Assembly: GCF_039523755.1 (NCBI RefSeq)
Contig: NZ_BAAAFX010000002.1
Span: 310,001 to 374,000, forward strand
Length of the DNA: 64,000 nt
Source of the DNA: Tatumella terrea
GTDB lineage: Bacteria; Pseudomonadota; Gammaproteobacteria; Enterobacterales; Enterobacteriaceae
Direction of reading: 5' to 3'
A model generated the notes under the pieces. That model was not told the DNA's origin and did no database searches. It worked only from the letters and a program-made list of their open reading frames with translations. Below, piece after piece: positions 46,351 through 55,825 of the stretch; positions within the stretch are counted from its first letter, which is position 1; each line of letters begins with the position of its first letter. The translations under genes were made by a program, and so were the position numbers.

Positions 46351-46611
46351 GGCTTATTCTATGTAATTCTGCAGGGCGGGGGAAGCCCGGCGTGAAGCGT
46401 GGGGAGGCGCGGTCACGATGACGTCCACGGTTTTCAGCAGACGGTGCCTGTTACCTGCTCGCCGGAAACCGCAGAATTTTGTTATCGTCCCAGTTTATTC
46501 ACGATATTCTGCGGTACACAGGGCCATTCCGGTGTAGATTATCCACCGGACCTCAGGTCACGCTGTCCCGTGTCTTAACGCAATGTTGTCTCATCTTATC
46601 CGGATATTTTT
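46351..46611. other. Divergent promoter region of thiB and the sugar exporter; sgrR/sgrS absent
   Basis: On the reverse strand TAGAAT (46356-46361) is a plausible -10 box placing the thi transcript start at the beginning of the riboswitch. In E. coli sgrR and the sgrS small RNA with sgrT lie here. No ORF of SgrR size exists, and no SgrS-like ptsG-pairing sequence with a terminator was found. Confidence 0.5.
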
Positions 46612-47799
46612 ATGGAAACCCCTGAAAGGTTGCCTGCAAAAGGCAATACCGTGTTTATCTTTTTTATGCTGGTCACCTTTTTTGTCAGTATTGCCGGAGC
46701 CTTGCAGGCACCGACGCTGAGCCTGTTTCTCAGCCATGAACTGCATGCCAAACCGTTTATGGTCGGTGCATTTTTTACGGTCAATGCGGTGACAGGAATT
46801 ATTGTCAGCTTCCTGCTGGCCCGGCGATCGGATAAACAGGGCGACCGGCGCAACTTACTGATGCTTTGCTGCCTGATGGCGCTTGGCAACGCGATCGTCT
46901 TTGCCTTTACCCGCAGTTACTGGGTACTGATCACGCTCGGACTGATACTGTCAGCCTTTTCCACGGTCGTGATGCCGCAGATTTTTGCCCTCGCCCGGGA
47001 ATATGCGGATCACACTTCCCGTGAGGTGGTGATGTTCAGTTCGCTGATGCGCGCGCAGATGTCGCTGGCATGGGTGATCGGCCCGCCGATTTCTTTTGCA
47101 CTGGCCCTGAATTATGGCTTTATTGTGCTCTATCTGGTGGCGGCCGCTTTATTTTTACTGGCACTGGGGTTTATCCGCTTTACTCTGCCCTCGGTACCGA
47201 AAGTCTTTCCCCCGGCGGATATTGCCCGCAGCGCGGTGACCGGCTGGAAAAACAGCCATGTTCGTCGCCTGTTTATCGCCTCGGTCCTGATGTGGATCTG
47301 TAATCTGATGTATATCATCGATATGCCGCTCTATATCAGTCAAACCCTCGGGATGCCGGAGAAAATGGCCGGGGTCTTTATGGGAACGGCGGCCGGGCTG
47401 GAGATCCCGATCATGCTGCTGGCCGGATTACTGGCCAAACGGGTAGGTAAACGTCCTCTGGTGCTGCTGGCGGTGATGGCCGGGGTACTGTTTTATCCGG
47501 GCATGCTGATGTTTCCCACCCGCGGAGCGATGCTGGTATTACAGTTATTAAATGCCATCTTTATCGGCATCGTTGCCGGCCTGGTCATGCTCTGGTTCCA
47601 GGATCTGATGCCGGGTAAAGCGGGTGCCGCGACGACGATGTTTACCAACTCGGTGTCGACCGGGATGATTTTTGCCGGATTATTGCAGGGAATTCTCAGT
47701 GACTGGCTGGGGCATCGGGCCATTTACGGGCTGGCATCGGGGCTGATGCTGCTGGCGCTGGTACTGATCTGGCGGGTGAAAGAGCCTGTTCAGGGCTGA
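46612..47799 (+). CDS. setA: Sugar efflux transporter, SET family (SetA/SetB-like)
   Basis: MFS exporter of sugars and sugar phosphate analogues; 395 residues with about 12 hydrophobic segments. SET-type sequence is seen from FFVSIAGALQAPTLSLFLS in helix 1, and the helix 2-3 loop has ARRSDKQGDRR. VIGPPISFALALNYG follows in the middle part. Position next to the thi operon equals that of E. coli setA, which supports the symbol, although SetB is similar in sequence. No SgrR/SgrS control is present beside it. Confidence 0.88.
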   Translation: METPERLPAKGNTVFIFFMLVTFFVSIAGALQAPTLSLFLSHELHAKPFMVGAFFTVNAVTGIIVSFLLARRSDKQGDRRNLLMLCCLMALGNAIVFAFTRSYWVLITLGLILSAFSTVVMPQIFALAREYADHTSREVVMFSSLMRAQMSLAWVIGPPISFALALNYGFIVLYLVAAALFLLALGFIRFTLPSVPKVFPPADIARSAVTGWKNSHVRRLFIASVLMWICNLMYIIDMPLYISQTLGMPEKMAGVFMGTAAGLEIPIMLLAGLLAKRVGKRPLVLLAVMAGVLFYPGMLMFPTRGAMLVLQLLNAIFIGIVAGLVMLWFQDLMPGKAGAATTMFTNSVSTGMIFAGLLQGILSDWLGHRAIYGLASGLMLLALVLIWRVKEPVQG

Positions 47800-47800
47800 T

Positions 47801-47828
47801 TTCCCCCCTCCGGAGGGGAGGGGGAAGT
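47801..47828. terminator. Palindrome between setA and leuD
   Basis: CCCCTCCGGAGGGG forms the centre of a GC-rich inverted repeat with T residues on one side and A on the other, in the 53-base gap between the two convergent stops. Possibly bidirectional. Confidence 0.5.
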
Positions 47829-47852
47829 GCTAAAACTGTGGCTCAGTGCGAC

Positions 47853-48458
47853 TTAACGCAGGAAAGCAGGCTGTGCAGATTCGTACGAGGAGATAGCCTC
47901 CTCATGCTGCAAGGTCAGACCGATGCTGTCCAGTCCATTGATCATGCAATGCCGGCGGAAGCTGTCCAGGGTAAACGGATAGACGTTGTCACCGGCAGAG
48001 ATCACCAGTTTCTCCAGATCTACGACAAATTCGATGCCCGGTTCTGCTTTCACCAGACGGAACAACTCGTCCACTTCAGTCTCGGTCAGGGTGACCGGCA
48101 GCAGCTGGTTATTGAAGCTGTTTCCGTAAAAAATATCGGCGAAAGAAGGCGCGATCACCACACGGAATCCAAAATCGGTCAGTGCCCAGGGGGCATGTTC
48201 GCGTGACGATCCGCAACCAAAGTTTTCACGGGCCAGCAGAATGCTGGCACCTTTAAACTCAGGTTTATTCAGTACAAACTCCGGGTTAGGCACCTGACCG
48301 GCATCATCCAGAAAACGCCAGTCATTAAACAGATGCTGCCCGAAACCGGTACGGGTCACTTTCTGCAAAAATTGCTTAGGAATAATGGCATCGGTATCGA
48401 CGTTAGCCGCATCCAGCGGGGCAACAATACCGGTATGTTGGGTAAATTTACTGGCCAT
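47853..48458 (-). CDS. leuD: 3-isopropylmalate dehydratase small subunit
   Basis: Swivelling domain of isopropylmalate isomerase, partner of LeuC. 201 residues as in E. coli. Motifs: GIVAPLDAANVDTDAIIPKQFL at the start (residues 9-30) and ARENFGCGSSREHAPWAL (about 75-92), which forms part of the active site. Last gene of leuABCD; 10 bases after leuC. Confidence 0.98.
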   Translation of the reverse strand: MASKFTQHTGIVAPLDAANVDTDAIIPKQFLQKVTRTGFGQHLFNDWRFLDDAGQVPNPEFVLNKPEFKGASILLARENFGCGSSREHAPWALTDFGFRVVIAPSFADIFYGNSFNNQLLPVTLTETEVDELFRLVKAEPGIEFVVDLEKLVISAGDNVYPFTLDSFRRHCMINGLDSIGLTLQHEEAISSYESAQPAFLR

Positions 48459-48468
48459 AAAGTCTTCC

Positions 48469-49869
48469 TTAATTCAGTTCACGAATATCGGCGAAGCGGC
48501 CGGTGACGGCAGCTGCAGCAGCCATGGCCGGGCTGACCAGGTGGGTACGTCCGCCACGGCCCTGACGCCCTTCGAAGTTACGGTTGCTGGTAGAGGCACA
48601 ACGCTCACCGGCATTCAGACGGTCATTATTCATCGCCAGACACATGGAACAGCCAGGCAGACGCCATTCAAACCCGGCATCGATAAATATTTTGTCCAGG
48701 CCTTCTTCTTCTGCCTGGGCTTTCACCGGACCGGAGCCCGGAACCACCATGGCAACGATCCCCGGAGCGACCTTACGTCCCTTCGCGATCGCGGCGGCTG
48801 CCCGCAAATCTTCAATACGTGAGTTAGTACAGGAACCGATAAAGACTTTATCAATGGCAACGTCGGTCAGTCTGACGCCCGCATCCAGCCCCATATAAGC
48901 CAGTGCTTTTTCAGCGGAAGCGCGCTCGACCGGGTCACTAAAGGATTCCGGTGCCGGAATCGGCTGGTTAATGGCAATGACCTGGCCCGGGTTGGTTCCC
49001 CAGGTGACCTGAGGGGCAATGTCTGCGGCATCCAGGGTGACGACCGCGTCAAAAACGGCATCGCTGTCCGATTTCAGACCCTGCCAGTAAGCCACCGCCT
49101 GTTCCCATTTTTCACCTTTCGGCGAGAACTGACGGCCTTTCAGGTAAGTAAAGGTAGTTTCATCCGGGGCGACCAGGCCTGCTTTGGCGCCCATTTCGAT
49201 CGCCATGTTACACAGGGTCATCCTGCCTTCCATGCTCAGGGCTTCGATCGCCGGACCACAGAACTCGACGACATGCCCGGTACCGCCGGCACTGCCGGTT
49301 TTACCGATCACGGCCAGCACGATGTCTTTTGCGGTGATCCCCGGCGCAGCATCGCCGGTCACTTCAATTTTCATGGTTTTAGCACGACCCTGTTTCAGGG
49401 TCTGGGTGGCCATAACATGTTCCACCTCTGAGGTACCGATACCAAAGGCCAGCGACCCGAATGCGCCGTGGGTGGCGGTATGGGAGTCACCACAGACAAT
49501 GGTCATCCCCGGCAGCGTCATACCCTGCTCAGGGCCGATGACATGCACAATGCCCTGGAAGGGATGATTCAGGTCATATAACTGTACGCCGAACTCTTCG
49601 CAGTTTTTAATTAACTCCTGCATCTGAATACGCGCCATCTCACCGGAAGCATTAATATCACGGGTCTCCGTAGAGACGTTGTGATCCATGGTGGCGAAGG
49701 TTTTTGAAGGCTGACGCAGCGGGCGTCCCTGTGCACGCAGGCCATCAAATGCCTGCGGAGAGGTCACTTCATGGACCAGGTGACGGTCGATATACAGTAA
49801 CGGTGTTTCATTAGGGGCTTCATAAACGACATGTGCATCAAATAACTTCTGGTATAAGGTCTTGCTCAT
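48469..49869 (-). CDS. leuC: 3-isopropylmalate dehydratase large subunit
   Basis: [4Fe-4S] subunit of the isomerase that converts 2-isopropylmalate to 3-isopropylmalate. 466 residues. Cluster cysteines are in FIGSCTNSR (about 347) and in PGCSMCLAMNNDRL (about 407 and 410). DHNVST, GDSHTATHGAFG and the C-terminal STSNRNFEGRQGRGGRTHL are typical aconitase-family motifs. Two bases after leuB. Confidence 0.98.
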   Translation of the reverse strand: MSKTLYQKLFDAHVVYEAPNETPLLYIDRHLVHEVTSPQAFDGLRAQGRPLRQPSKTFATMDHNVSTETRDINASGEMARIQMQELIKNCEEFGVQLYDLNHPFQGIVHVIGPEQGMTLPGMTIVCGDSHTATHGAFGSLAFGIGTSEVEHVMATQTLKQGRAKTMKIEVTGDAAPGITAKDIVLAVIGKTGSAGGTGHVVEFCGPAIEALSMEGRMTLCNMAIEMGAKAGLVAPDETTFTYLKGRQFSPKGEKWEQAVAYWQGLKSDSDAVFDAVVTLDAADIAPQVTWGTNPGQVIAINQPIPAPESFSDPVERASAEKALAYMGLDAGVRLTDVAIDKVFIGSCTNSRIEDLRAAAAIAKGRKVAPGIVAMVVPGSGPVKAQAEEEGLDKIFIDAGFEWRLPGCSMCLAMNNDRLNAGERCASTSNRNFEGRQGRGGRTHLVSPAMAAAAAVTGRFADIRELN

Positions 49870-49871
49870 TT

Positions 49872-50963
49872 TTATTTTTCTCCGGTGATAAAGCGGGCAA
49901 TGATGTCACCCATTTCATCGGTACTGACAGAAGGCCCCTGACCGGCCAGATCGCGTGTCCGGTAGCCTGCTTCCAGTGCCTGGTTAACGGCCTGCTCAAT
50001 ACTGTCTGCGGCTTCGCCGGCGTTCAGGCTGTAACGTAACAGCAGCGCCAGTGATAAAATCTGTGCCACCGGGTTAGCGATATTTTGTCCCGCGATATCC
50101 GGTGCGGAACCGCCTGCCGGTTCGTACAGGCCAAAGCCTTGCTCATTCAGGCTGGCGGAGGGCAGCATCCCCATCGAGCCGGTGATCATGGCACATTCAT
50201 CCGACAGAATGTCACCAAACAGGTTTGAACATAACAGCACATCAAACTGCGACGGATCTTTAATCAACTGCATTGTCGCGTTATCGATGTAGATATGTTC
50301 CAGTTCAATCTCCGGGTACTCTTTGGCGATTTCTGTCACGGTTTCACGCCACAGGATGGACGATTGCAGGACGTTGGATTTATCGACCGAGGTGACTTTT
50401 TTACGGCGTTTCGCCGCAGATTCGAAAGCCAGTCGGGCAATACGTTCAATCTCATAGCGGTAATAGACTTCGGTATCGAACGCCCGTAATTCGTCACCGC
50501 TGCCTTCACGGCCTTTGGGTTGACCGAAATAGATGCCCCCGGTCAATTCACGGACGCATAAAATGTCGAACCCACGGGCGGCGATATCACTGCGCAGAGG
50601 ACAAAAAGCTTCCAGTCCGTGATAAAGCGCAGCAGGGCGCAGGTTGCTGAACAATTTAAAATGTTTACGCAGGGGTAACAATGCGCCACGCTCAGGTTGC
50701 GCATCCGGCGCCAGGTGTTGCCACTTCGGACCGCCTACAGAACCAAACAGGACCGCATCTGCCTGCTCACAGCCGGCTAACGTTTCCGGCGGCAGTGGCT
50801 GGCCATGATTATCAATGGCAATACCGCCTACATCATACTGACGGGTGGTGATGTCGAGAGAAAAGCGTTCACGGATAGCCTTTAATACTTTCAGGGCCTG
50901 CGCCATGACTTCCGGACCGATGCCGTCACCCGGCAATACTGCAATGTGAAATGATGTAGACAT
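49872..50963 (-). CDS. leuB: 3-isopropylmalate dehydrogenase
   Basis: NAD-dependent oxidative decarboxylation of 3-isopropylmalate to 2-ketoisocaproate. 363 residues as in E. coli. The start AVLPGDGIGPEV, the RELTGGIYFG loop and the metal-site GDILSDECAMITGSMGMLPS and EPAGGSAPDIAGQNIANP blocks are intact. Two bases from leuA and from leuC. Confidence 0.98.
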   Translation of the reverse strand: MSTSFHIAVLPGDGIGPEVMAQALKVLKAIRERFSLDITTRQYDVGGIAIDNHGQPLPPETLAGCEQADAVLFGSVGGPKWQHLAPDAQPERGALLPLRKHFKLFSNLRPAALYHGLEAFCPLRSDIAARGFDILCVRELTGGIYFGQPKGREGSGDELRAFDTEVYYRYEIERIARLAFESAAKRRKKVTSVDKSNVLQSSILWRETVTEIAKEYPEIELEHIYIDNATMQLIKDPSQFDVLLCSNLFGDILSDECAMITGSMGMLPSASLNEQGFGLYEPAGGSAPDIAGQNIANPVAQILSLALLLRYSLNAGEAADSIEQAVNQALEAGYRTRDLAGQGPSVSTDEMGDIIARFITGEK

Positions 50964-50965
50964 AA

Positions 50966-52531
50966 TTACACGGTTTCCTTAGCTTCATTCTTAAATTTAC
51001 GCTGCAATTCGATTTCAACCTGCTTCGCCTGCCAGATATTATTCAGGGCGTTGACCATCGCGGTCGCCGACGACTCCACAATATCAGTAGCCAGACCAAC
51101 GCCATGGAATTTACGGTTGTTATAGCGGATGACGATATCCACCTGACCCAGCGCATTCTCGCCGTGGCCCTTGGCAGATAACTGGTATTTGACCAGCTCA
51201 GCCTGATACCCGGTAATGCGGTTAATGGCCTGATAAACCGCATCAACAGGGCCGTTGCCGGTCGCGGCTTCTTCTTTAATGTCATCACCACAGGCCAGTT
51301 TCACGGATGCGGTGGCAGAGATGCTGGAACCTGACTGAACGTTGAAGTCCTGCAGGCGGAAATGGTCGTGCTCTTCATTCTGTTTATTAATGAAGGCCAG
51401 TGCTTCCAGGTCGTAATCGAAAATCTGCCCTTTCTTATCGGCCAGTTTCAGGAAGGCATCGTACAGCGCCTCTGCATCATAATCGGTCTCTTTATAGCCC
51501 ATCTCTTCCATGCGGTGTTTCACCGCGGCACGGCCTGAACGGGAAGTCAGGTTCAGCTGGATCTGATGCAGACCGATAGATTCCGGGGTCATGATTTCGT
51601 AGTTTTCGCGGTTTTTCAGTACGCCGTCCTGATGGATCCCTGAAGAGTGAGCAAATGCGTTGGAACCCACCACCGCTTTGTTCGCCGGGATAGGCATGTT
51701 ACAAATCTGACTGACAATCTGACTGGTACGGTAGATTTCCTGATGATTGATCCCGGTCGTCACATTCAGGATCTGCTGACGGGTTTTAATCGCCATAATC
51801 ACTTCTTCCAGTGCACAGTTACCGGCGCGTTCACCCAGACCGTTCAGGGTTCCTTCCACCTGGCGTGCGCCGGCCTGCACTGCGGCCACAGCATTCCCGG
51901 TCGCCATTCCCAGGTCGTCATGGGTATGTACCGACAGGATGGCTTTATCGATATTCGGAACGCGTTGGGTTAACTGAGAGATGATATTGGCATATTCATG
52001 GGGCAGGGTATAACCGACGGTATCAGGGATGTTGATGGTCCGTGCACCGGCATTGATCGCGGCTTCGACGACGCGACACAGATCGTCTATCGGTGTCCGT
52101 CCGCCATCTTCACACGAGAACTCCACATCGTCGGTATAACGGCGGGCGTGCTTGATCATATGCACCGCACGTTCAATCACCTCCGGCAACGTACTGCGTA
52201 ACTTTGTGGCGATGTGCATCGGCGAGGTGGCAATAAACGTATGAATACGAAAGGCTTCTGCGACACGTAAGGCTTCACCGGCGGCATCAATATCTTTCTC
52301 TACACAGCGGGCCAGCGCGCACACACGGCTGTTTTTAATGGTTCTGGCAATGGTCTGTACGGATTCAAAATCGCCAGGTGAAGAGACCGGAAAACCGACT
52401 TCCATGACATCGACTTTCATACGTTCCAGTGCCATTGCAATCTGCAGTTTTTCTTTAACACTCAGGCTGGCCTGTAACGCTTGTTCACCATCACGCAATG
52501 TTGTATCAAAAATAATGACTTGCTGGCTCAT
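50966..52531 (-). CDS. leuA: 2-isopropylmalate synthase
   Basis: First committed enzyme of leucine synthesis, feedback-inhibited by leucine. The ATG at 52531 gives MSQQVIIFDTTLRDGEQ, the invariant start; the frame open to 52648 runs through the attenuator and is not used. 521 residues (E. coli 523). DREG motifs: TLRDGEQALQASL (about 10-22), HTHDDLGMATGNAVAAVQAG (about 204-223) and NGLGERAGNCALEE. The C-terminal allosteric domain starts near residue 390. Confidence 0.98.
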   Translation of the reverse strand: MSQQVIIFDTTLRDGEQALQASLSVKEKLQIAMALERMKVDVMEVGFPVSSPGDFESVQTIARTIKNSRVCALARCVEKDIDAAGEALRVAEAFRIHTFIATSPMHIATKLRSTLPEVIERAVHMIKHARRYTDDVEFSCEDGGRTPIDDLCRVVEAAINAGARTINIPDTVGYTLPHEYANIISQLTQRVPNIDKAILSVHTHDDLGMATGNAVAAVQAGARQVEGTLNGLGERAGNCALEEVIMAIKTRQQILNVTTGINHQEIYRTSQIVSQICNMPIPANKAVVGSNAFAHSSGIHQDGVLKNRENYEIMTPESIGLHQIQLNLTSRSGRAAVKHRMEEMGYKETDYDAEALYDAFLKLADKKGQIFDYDLEALAFINKQNEEHDHFRLQDFNVQSGSSISATASVKLACGDDIKEEAATGNGPVDAVYQAINRITGYQAELVKYQLSAKGHGENALGQVDIVIRYNNRKFHGVGLATDIVESSATAMVNALNNIWQAKQVEIELQRKFKNEAKETV

Positions 52532-52575
52532 ATTCGTAGATTCCTTAAGTGTTTTTGGCACCGGCCAGCGGGTAT

Positions 52576-52608
52576 AAAAAAACCCGCGCTGCGGCGCGGG
52601 TTTTTTTG
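52576..52608 (-). terminator. Leucine-operon attenuator
   Basis: On the reverse strand AACCCGCGC-type arms form a GC-rich stem (CCCGCG / CGCGGG with a CCGCAG loop) flanked by A7 and followed by T7. It lies between leuL and leuA, 45 bases before the leuA start, the place expected for a transcription attenuator. Confidence 0.92.
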
Positions 52609-52622
52609 TTCTCAGGCCCGAA

Positions 52623-52706
52623 TCATTTTTTAATTCCGCCCGCAACACTACCGCGCATATTTAATGCGAGAAGTAGTAGTCCTGCGAGGCGGATAAAACG
52701 AATCAT
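52623..52706 (-). CDS. leuL: Leu operon leader peptide
   Basis: A 27-residue peptide: MIRFIRLAGLLLLALN followed by MRGSVAGGIKK. It has four consecutive leucine codons plus two further leucines, and shares the RF..GLLLL core and G-rich C-terminus with E. coli LeuL. Ribosome stalling on these codons under leucine shortage would block the attenuator just downstream. Preceded by a promoter with a short 5' leader. Confidence 0.92.
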   Translation of the reverse strand: MIRFIRLAGLLLLALNMRGSVAGGIKK

Positions 52707-53430
52707 TAGTTCAGACCCAATAAAATAAAGTATGCCTATATTGGTACTGTAAACGCCGGCCAATGTCAACCTTAATGACGCAGGAATCAATACCGGTGAG
52801 AAAGATGAATCTTCTGCATTTTTACCGGCAGAGAGCGCACTATCATGTGCAGACACCCTGCCCGGCGGATCAACGGCCGGATGCATGGCTGGTGAAGGGA
52901 GAGGTGTTTCGTAATCTATTGATATACAATGTTTTTATGACACGCTCCGGCCAGTGTAAAGCATGGTTTTTTAACGGGCGGCCAGTGGAAAATGTCGGGC
53001 GATGGGTTTTTTTTAGTAAATAACCTTGCGTGGCTACGATTATTCCGGACAGGGCGCTGACATTCAGGTAAATATAAAAAAGCTAAATTTAATAACTCTC
53101 TACCATTAAATGAAAACGCAGAATATTTAACTAATAACTCTGCGCCCCCCGCTATTATTCTGAGCCATCAGTTGAGTATCGCAGAAGCTTTTATTTACAC
53201 CTTTGCATACTTCTTTCCTGTGGATGTTTGCCTGTGGTCATTTCTGCGGTTATGTTAACCAGAACAAAAACCGATAATAAAATGCCAGCTATCCCGGTTA
53301 AACGTAATAAACAGCACATTTCACCGATCCGGGTGTCAGTTTTTGCTGGTGATTATGTTACGTATATTACGGAAGGTTTTGGTGGTCAGTTATAGGTATC
53401 CGTGAGTTCAGTGTTCACCTGGAGGAAAGA
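52707..53430. other. Divergent region between leuL and ilvI; leuO absent
   Basis: E. coli carries leuO here. No LysR-type gene is present. A 72-codon frame starts with ATG at 52805 and ends at 53023 on the + strand, with GAGAAAG before it; its product (MNLLHFYRQRAHYH...) matches nothing I recognise and may be chance. The part from about 53050 to 53420 is A/T-rich, as expected for the Lrp-binding ilvIH promoter region, but no single Lrp site can be fixed by eye. Confidence 0.45.
52741..52769 (-). promoter_or_regulatory. leuLABCD promoter
   Basis: On the reverse strand TTGACA (52764-52769) and TACCAA (52741-52746) are 17 bases apart. The arrangement parallels the E. coli leu promoter (TTGACA, 17 bases, TAACTC). 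The start would fall about 30 bases before leuL. Confidence 0.65.
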
Positions 53431-55152
53431 ATGGAGATGTTGTCAGGGGCCGAGATGGTCATCCGATCGTTGATCGATCAGGGCGTAAAACAGGTATTTG
53501 GTTATCCCGGTGGGGCAGTGCTGGATATTTATGATGCACTTCAGACCGTCGGCGGTGTTGACCATATCCTTGTACGCCATGAGCAGGCAGCGGTACATAT
53601 GGCGGATGCACTGGCCCGTGCCACCGGTGAAACGGGGGTTGTGCTGGTCACCTCCGGGCCTGGCGCGACCAATGCCATTACCGGTATTGCAACGGCTTAT
53701 ATGGATTCGATCCCGATGGTGGTGCTTTCCGGACAGGTAGCCTCTTCACTGATCGGCAGTGATGCCTTCCAGGAATGCGACATGGTCGGAATTTCACGGC
53801 CTATCGTCAAACACAGCTTTCTGGTTAATAAAGCCGAAGACATCCCGGCGGTAATCAAAAAAGCCTTCTGGCTGGCATCTTCCGGCCGCCCGGGGCCGGT
53901 GGTGATCGATCTGCCCAAAGATATCCTGAACCCTGCGGCCAAGTATTCGTATCAGTGGCCGGAACAAGTCTCGCTGCGTTCTTACAATCCAACGACGCAG
54001 GGGCATCGCGGGCAGATTAAACGGGCCTTGCAGCAGCTATTAGCCGCCAGAAAACCGGTGATCTATGCCGGGGGCGGGGTTATCACTGCGGGGGCGGAAA
54101 AAGCGCTGATCCAGTTAGCCGAAGTGCTTAATATTCCGGTGACCACCACGCTGATGGGACTGGGGGTCTTTCCCGGTACGCATCGCCAGAGCGTTGGTAT
54201 GCTGGGGATGCACGGTACTTACGAAGCGAATATGACAATGCATAACGCGGATGTCATTTTTGCCATCGGTGTACGTTTTGATGATCGTACGACAAATAAT
54301 CTGGAAAAATATTGTCCGGATGCCACGGTCATTCATATCGATATTGACCCGACCTCTATTTCCAAAACGGTCATGGCGGACATTCCTGTCGTCGGCGATG
54401 CCGCTCTGGTGCTTCAGCAAATGCTGGAATTACTGCCGGCTGAAGAGACAGATAACGCCGAAAAGGCTGACTGGTGGGCGCAGATTGAAACGTGGCGCGC
54501 CCGTAACTGCCTGGCATTTGACAAACATTCCCAGACCATCAAACCTCAGGCCGCCATCGATGCGCTGTGGCGTCTGACCGGTGGCGATGCTTACGTGGCG
54601 TCGGATGTCGGCCAGCATCAGATGTTTGCAGCCCTGCATTACCGCTTTAATAAACCACGGCGCTGGATCAACTCCGGAGGACTGGGCACCATGGGCTTCG
54701 GTCTGCCGGCAGCGCTGGGCGTGAAACTGGCCGTGCCGGAGGCGACCGTTGTCTGTGTGACGGGCGATGGCAGCATTCAGATGAATATCCAGGAACTGTC
54801 GACGGCCTCACAATATAATCTGCCGGTGCTGATACTGAATCTGAACAACGGCTATCTGGGGATGGTGAAGCAGTGGCAGGATATGATCTATTCCGGACGC
54901 CACTCGCAGTCTTATATGGAGTCATTACCTGACTTTGTGCGTCTGGCTGAAGCCTATGGCCACGTCGGTATGGTCATTGATAAACCGGAAGAGCTGGATG
55001 AAAAAATGGCAGAAGCCCTGGCGATAGTGGCCAGCGGCCGTCTGGTGTTCCTGGATGTCAGAGTCGATGGCAGTGAGCATGTCTACCCGATGCTGGTACG
55101 CGGGGGCGCAATGAATGATATGTGGTTAAGCAAAACGGAGAGGACAGAATAA
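53431..55152 (+). CDS. ilvI: Acetolactate synthase III large subunit
   Basis: Thiamine-diphosphate enzyme forming acetolactate or acetohydroxybutyrate for valine, leucine and isoleucine. 573 residues (E. coli 574). The catalytic glutamate is in RHEQAAVHMAD (about residue 49). The TPP/Mg motif is GDGSIQMNIQELSTASQYNL...LNLNN near residues 445-472. FAD-site segment FDDRTTNN is intact. ATG at 53431 follows GGAGGAAAG. The stop overlaps ilvH (TAATG). Confidence 0.98.
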   Translation: MEMLSGAEMVIRSLIDQGVKQVFGYPGGAVLDIYDALQTVGGVDHILVRHEQAAVHMADALARATGETGVVLVTSGPGATNAITGIATAYMDSIPMVVLSGQVASSLIGSDAFQECDMVGISRPIVKHSFLVNKAEDIPAVIKKAFWLASSGRPGPVVIDLPKDILNPAAKYSYQWPEQVSLRSYNPTTQGHRGQIKRALQQLLAARKPVIYAGGGVITAGAEKALIQLAEVLNIPVTTTLMGLGVFPGTHRQSVGMLGMHGTYEANMTMHNADVIFAIGVRFDDRTTNNLEKYCPDATVIHIDIDPTSISKTVMADIPVVGDAALVLQQMLELLPAEETDNAEKADWWAQIETWRARNCLAFDKHSQTIKPQAAIDALWRLTGGDAYVASDVGQHQMFAALHYRFNKPRRWINSGGLGTMGFGLPAALGVKLAVPEATVVCVTGDGSIQMNIQELSTASQYNLPVLILNLNNGYLGMVKQWQDMIYSGRHSQSYMESLPDFVRLAEAYGHVGMVIDKPEELDEKMAEALAIVASGRLVFLDVRVDGSEHVYPMLVRGGAMNDMWLSKTERTE

Positions 55153-55643
55153 TGCGCCGTATTTTATCGGTATTACTTGAGAACGAGTCAGGCGCATTAT
55201 CCCGCGTAGTTGGCCTGTTTTCCCAGCGGGGCTATAACATTGAGAGCCTGACCGTTGCTCCGACCGAAGACCCGACGCTGTCGCGGATGACTATCCAGAC
55301 CGTGGGCGATGAAAAAGTACTGGAACAGATTGAGAAACAACTGCACAAGCTGGTCGATGTTTTGCGTGTCAGCGAACTCGGTCAGGGGCCGCATGTTGAA
55401 CGTGAAATCATGCTGGTGAAGGTGAAAGCAGAAGGTGCGCAACGTGAAGAAGTAAAACGCTGTGCCGATATCTTCCGTGGCCAAATTATTGATGTCACGG
55501 CAACCCTGTATACGTTGCAACTGACTGGAACCAGCGAAAAACTGGATGCCTGTCTGAGCGCATTGCGTGCGGTGACGGAGATTGCCGAGGTCGTGCGCTC
55601 CGGTGTCGTGGGGGTTTCCCGCGGCGAACGCACTATTGGCTAA
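55152..55643 (+). CDS. ilvH: Acetolactate synthase III regulatory subunit
   Basis: Small subunit that activates IlvI and confers valine inhibition. The ATG at 55152, overlapping the ilvI stop by one base, gives MRRILSVLLENESGALSRV, a typical ACT-domain start; a longer frame from 55122 lies inside ilvI. 163 residues, as in E. coli. The valine-site ACT domain covers residues ~1-80 and a second ferredoxin-like domain the rest. Confidence 0.98.
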   Translation: MRRILSVLLENESGALSRVVGLFSQRGYNIESLTVAPTEDPTLSRMTIQTVGDEKVLEQIEKQLHKLVDVLRVSELGQGPHVEREIMLVKVKAEGAQREEVKRCADIFRGQIIDVTATLYTLQLTGTSEKLDACLSALRAVTEIAEVVRSGVVGVSRGERTIG

Positions 55644-55676
55644 AGCCAGACCACACTCTCTGTCATGATGACACTC

Positions 55677-55703
55677 AGGCCCGGGTTTTCCGGGCCTTTT
55701 TTA
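55677..55703 (+). terminator. Rho-independent terminator after ilvIH
   Basis: AGGCCCGG pairs with CCGGGCCT around GTTTT and is followed by T6. It ends the ilvIH transcript 33 bases after ilvH. Confidence 0.9.
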
Positions 55704-55825
55704 TGGTCAGGGTTTACAATAAAAAAGTTGCCGGGCCCGGATATCTGCGCTTAGATACGAAAGATAAAGGAATACCCCTCTGATAATGCTTATCTCTGTG
55801 GGGCAACGTGTGGGGTGGGGTGAGA

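Noticed and set aside
55644..55825. FruL leader peptide before cra
   Set aside because: No short ORF with fruL-like sequence; the region is mostly the ilvIH terminator and the cra leader.
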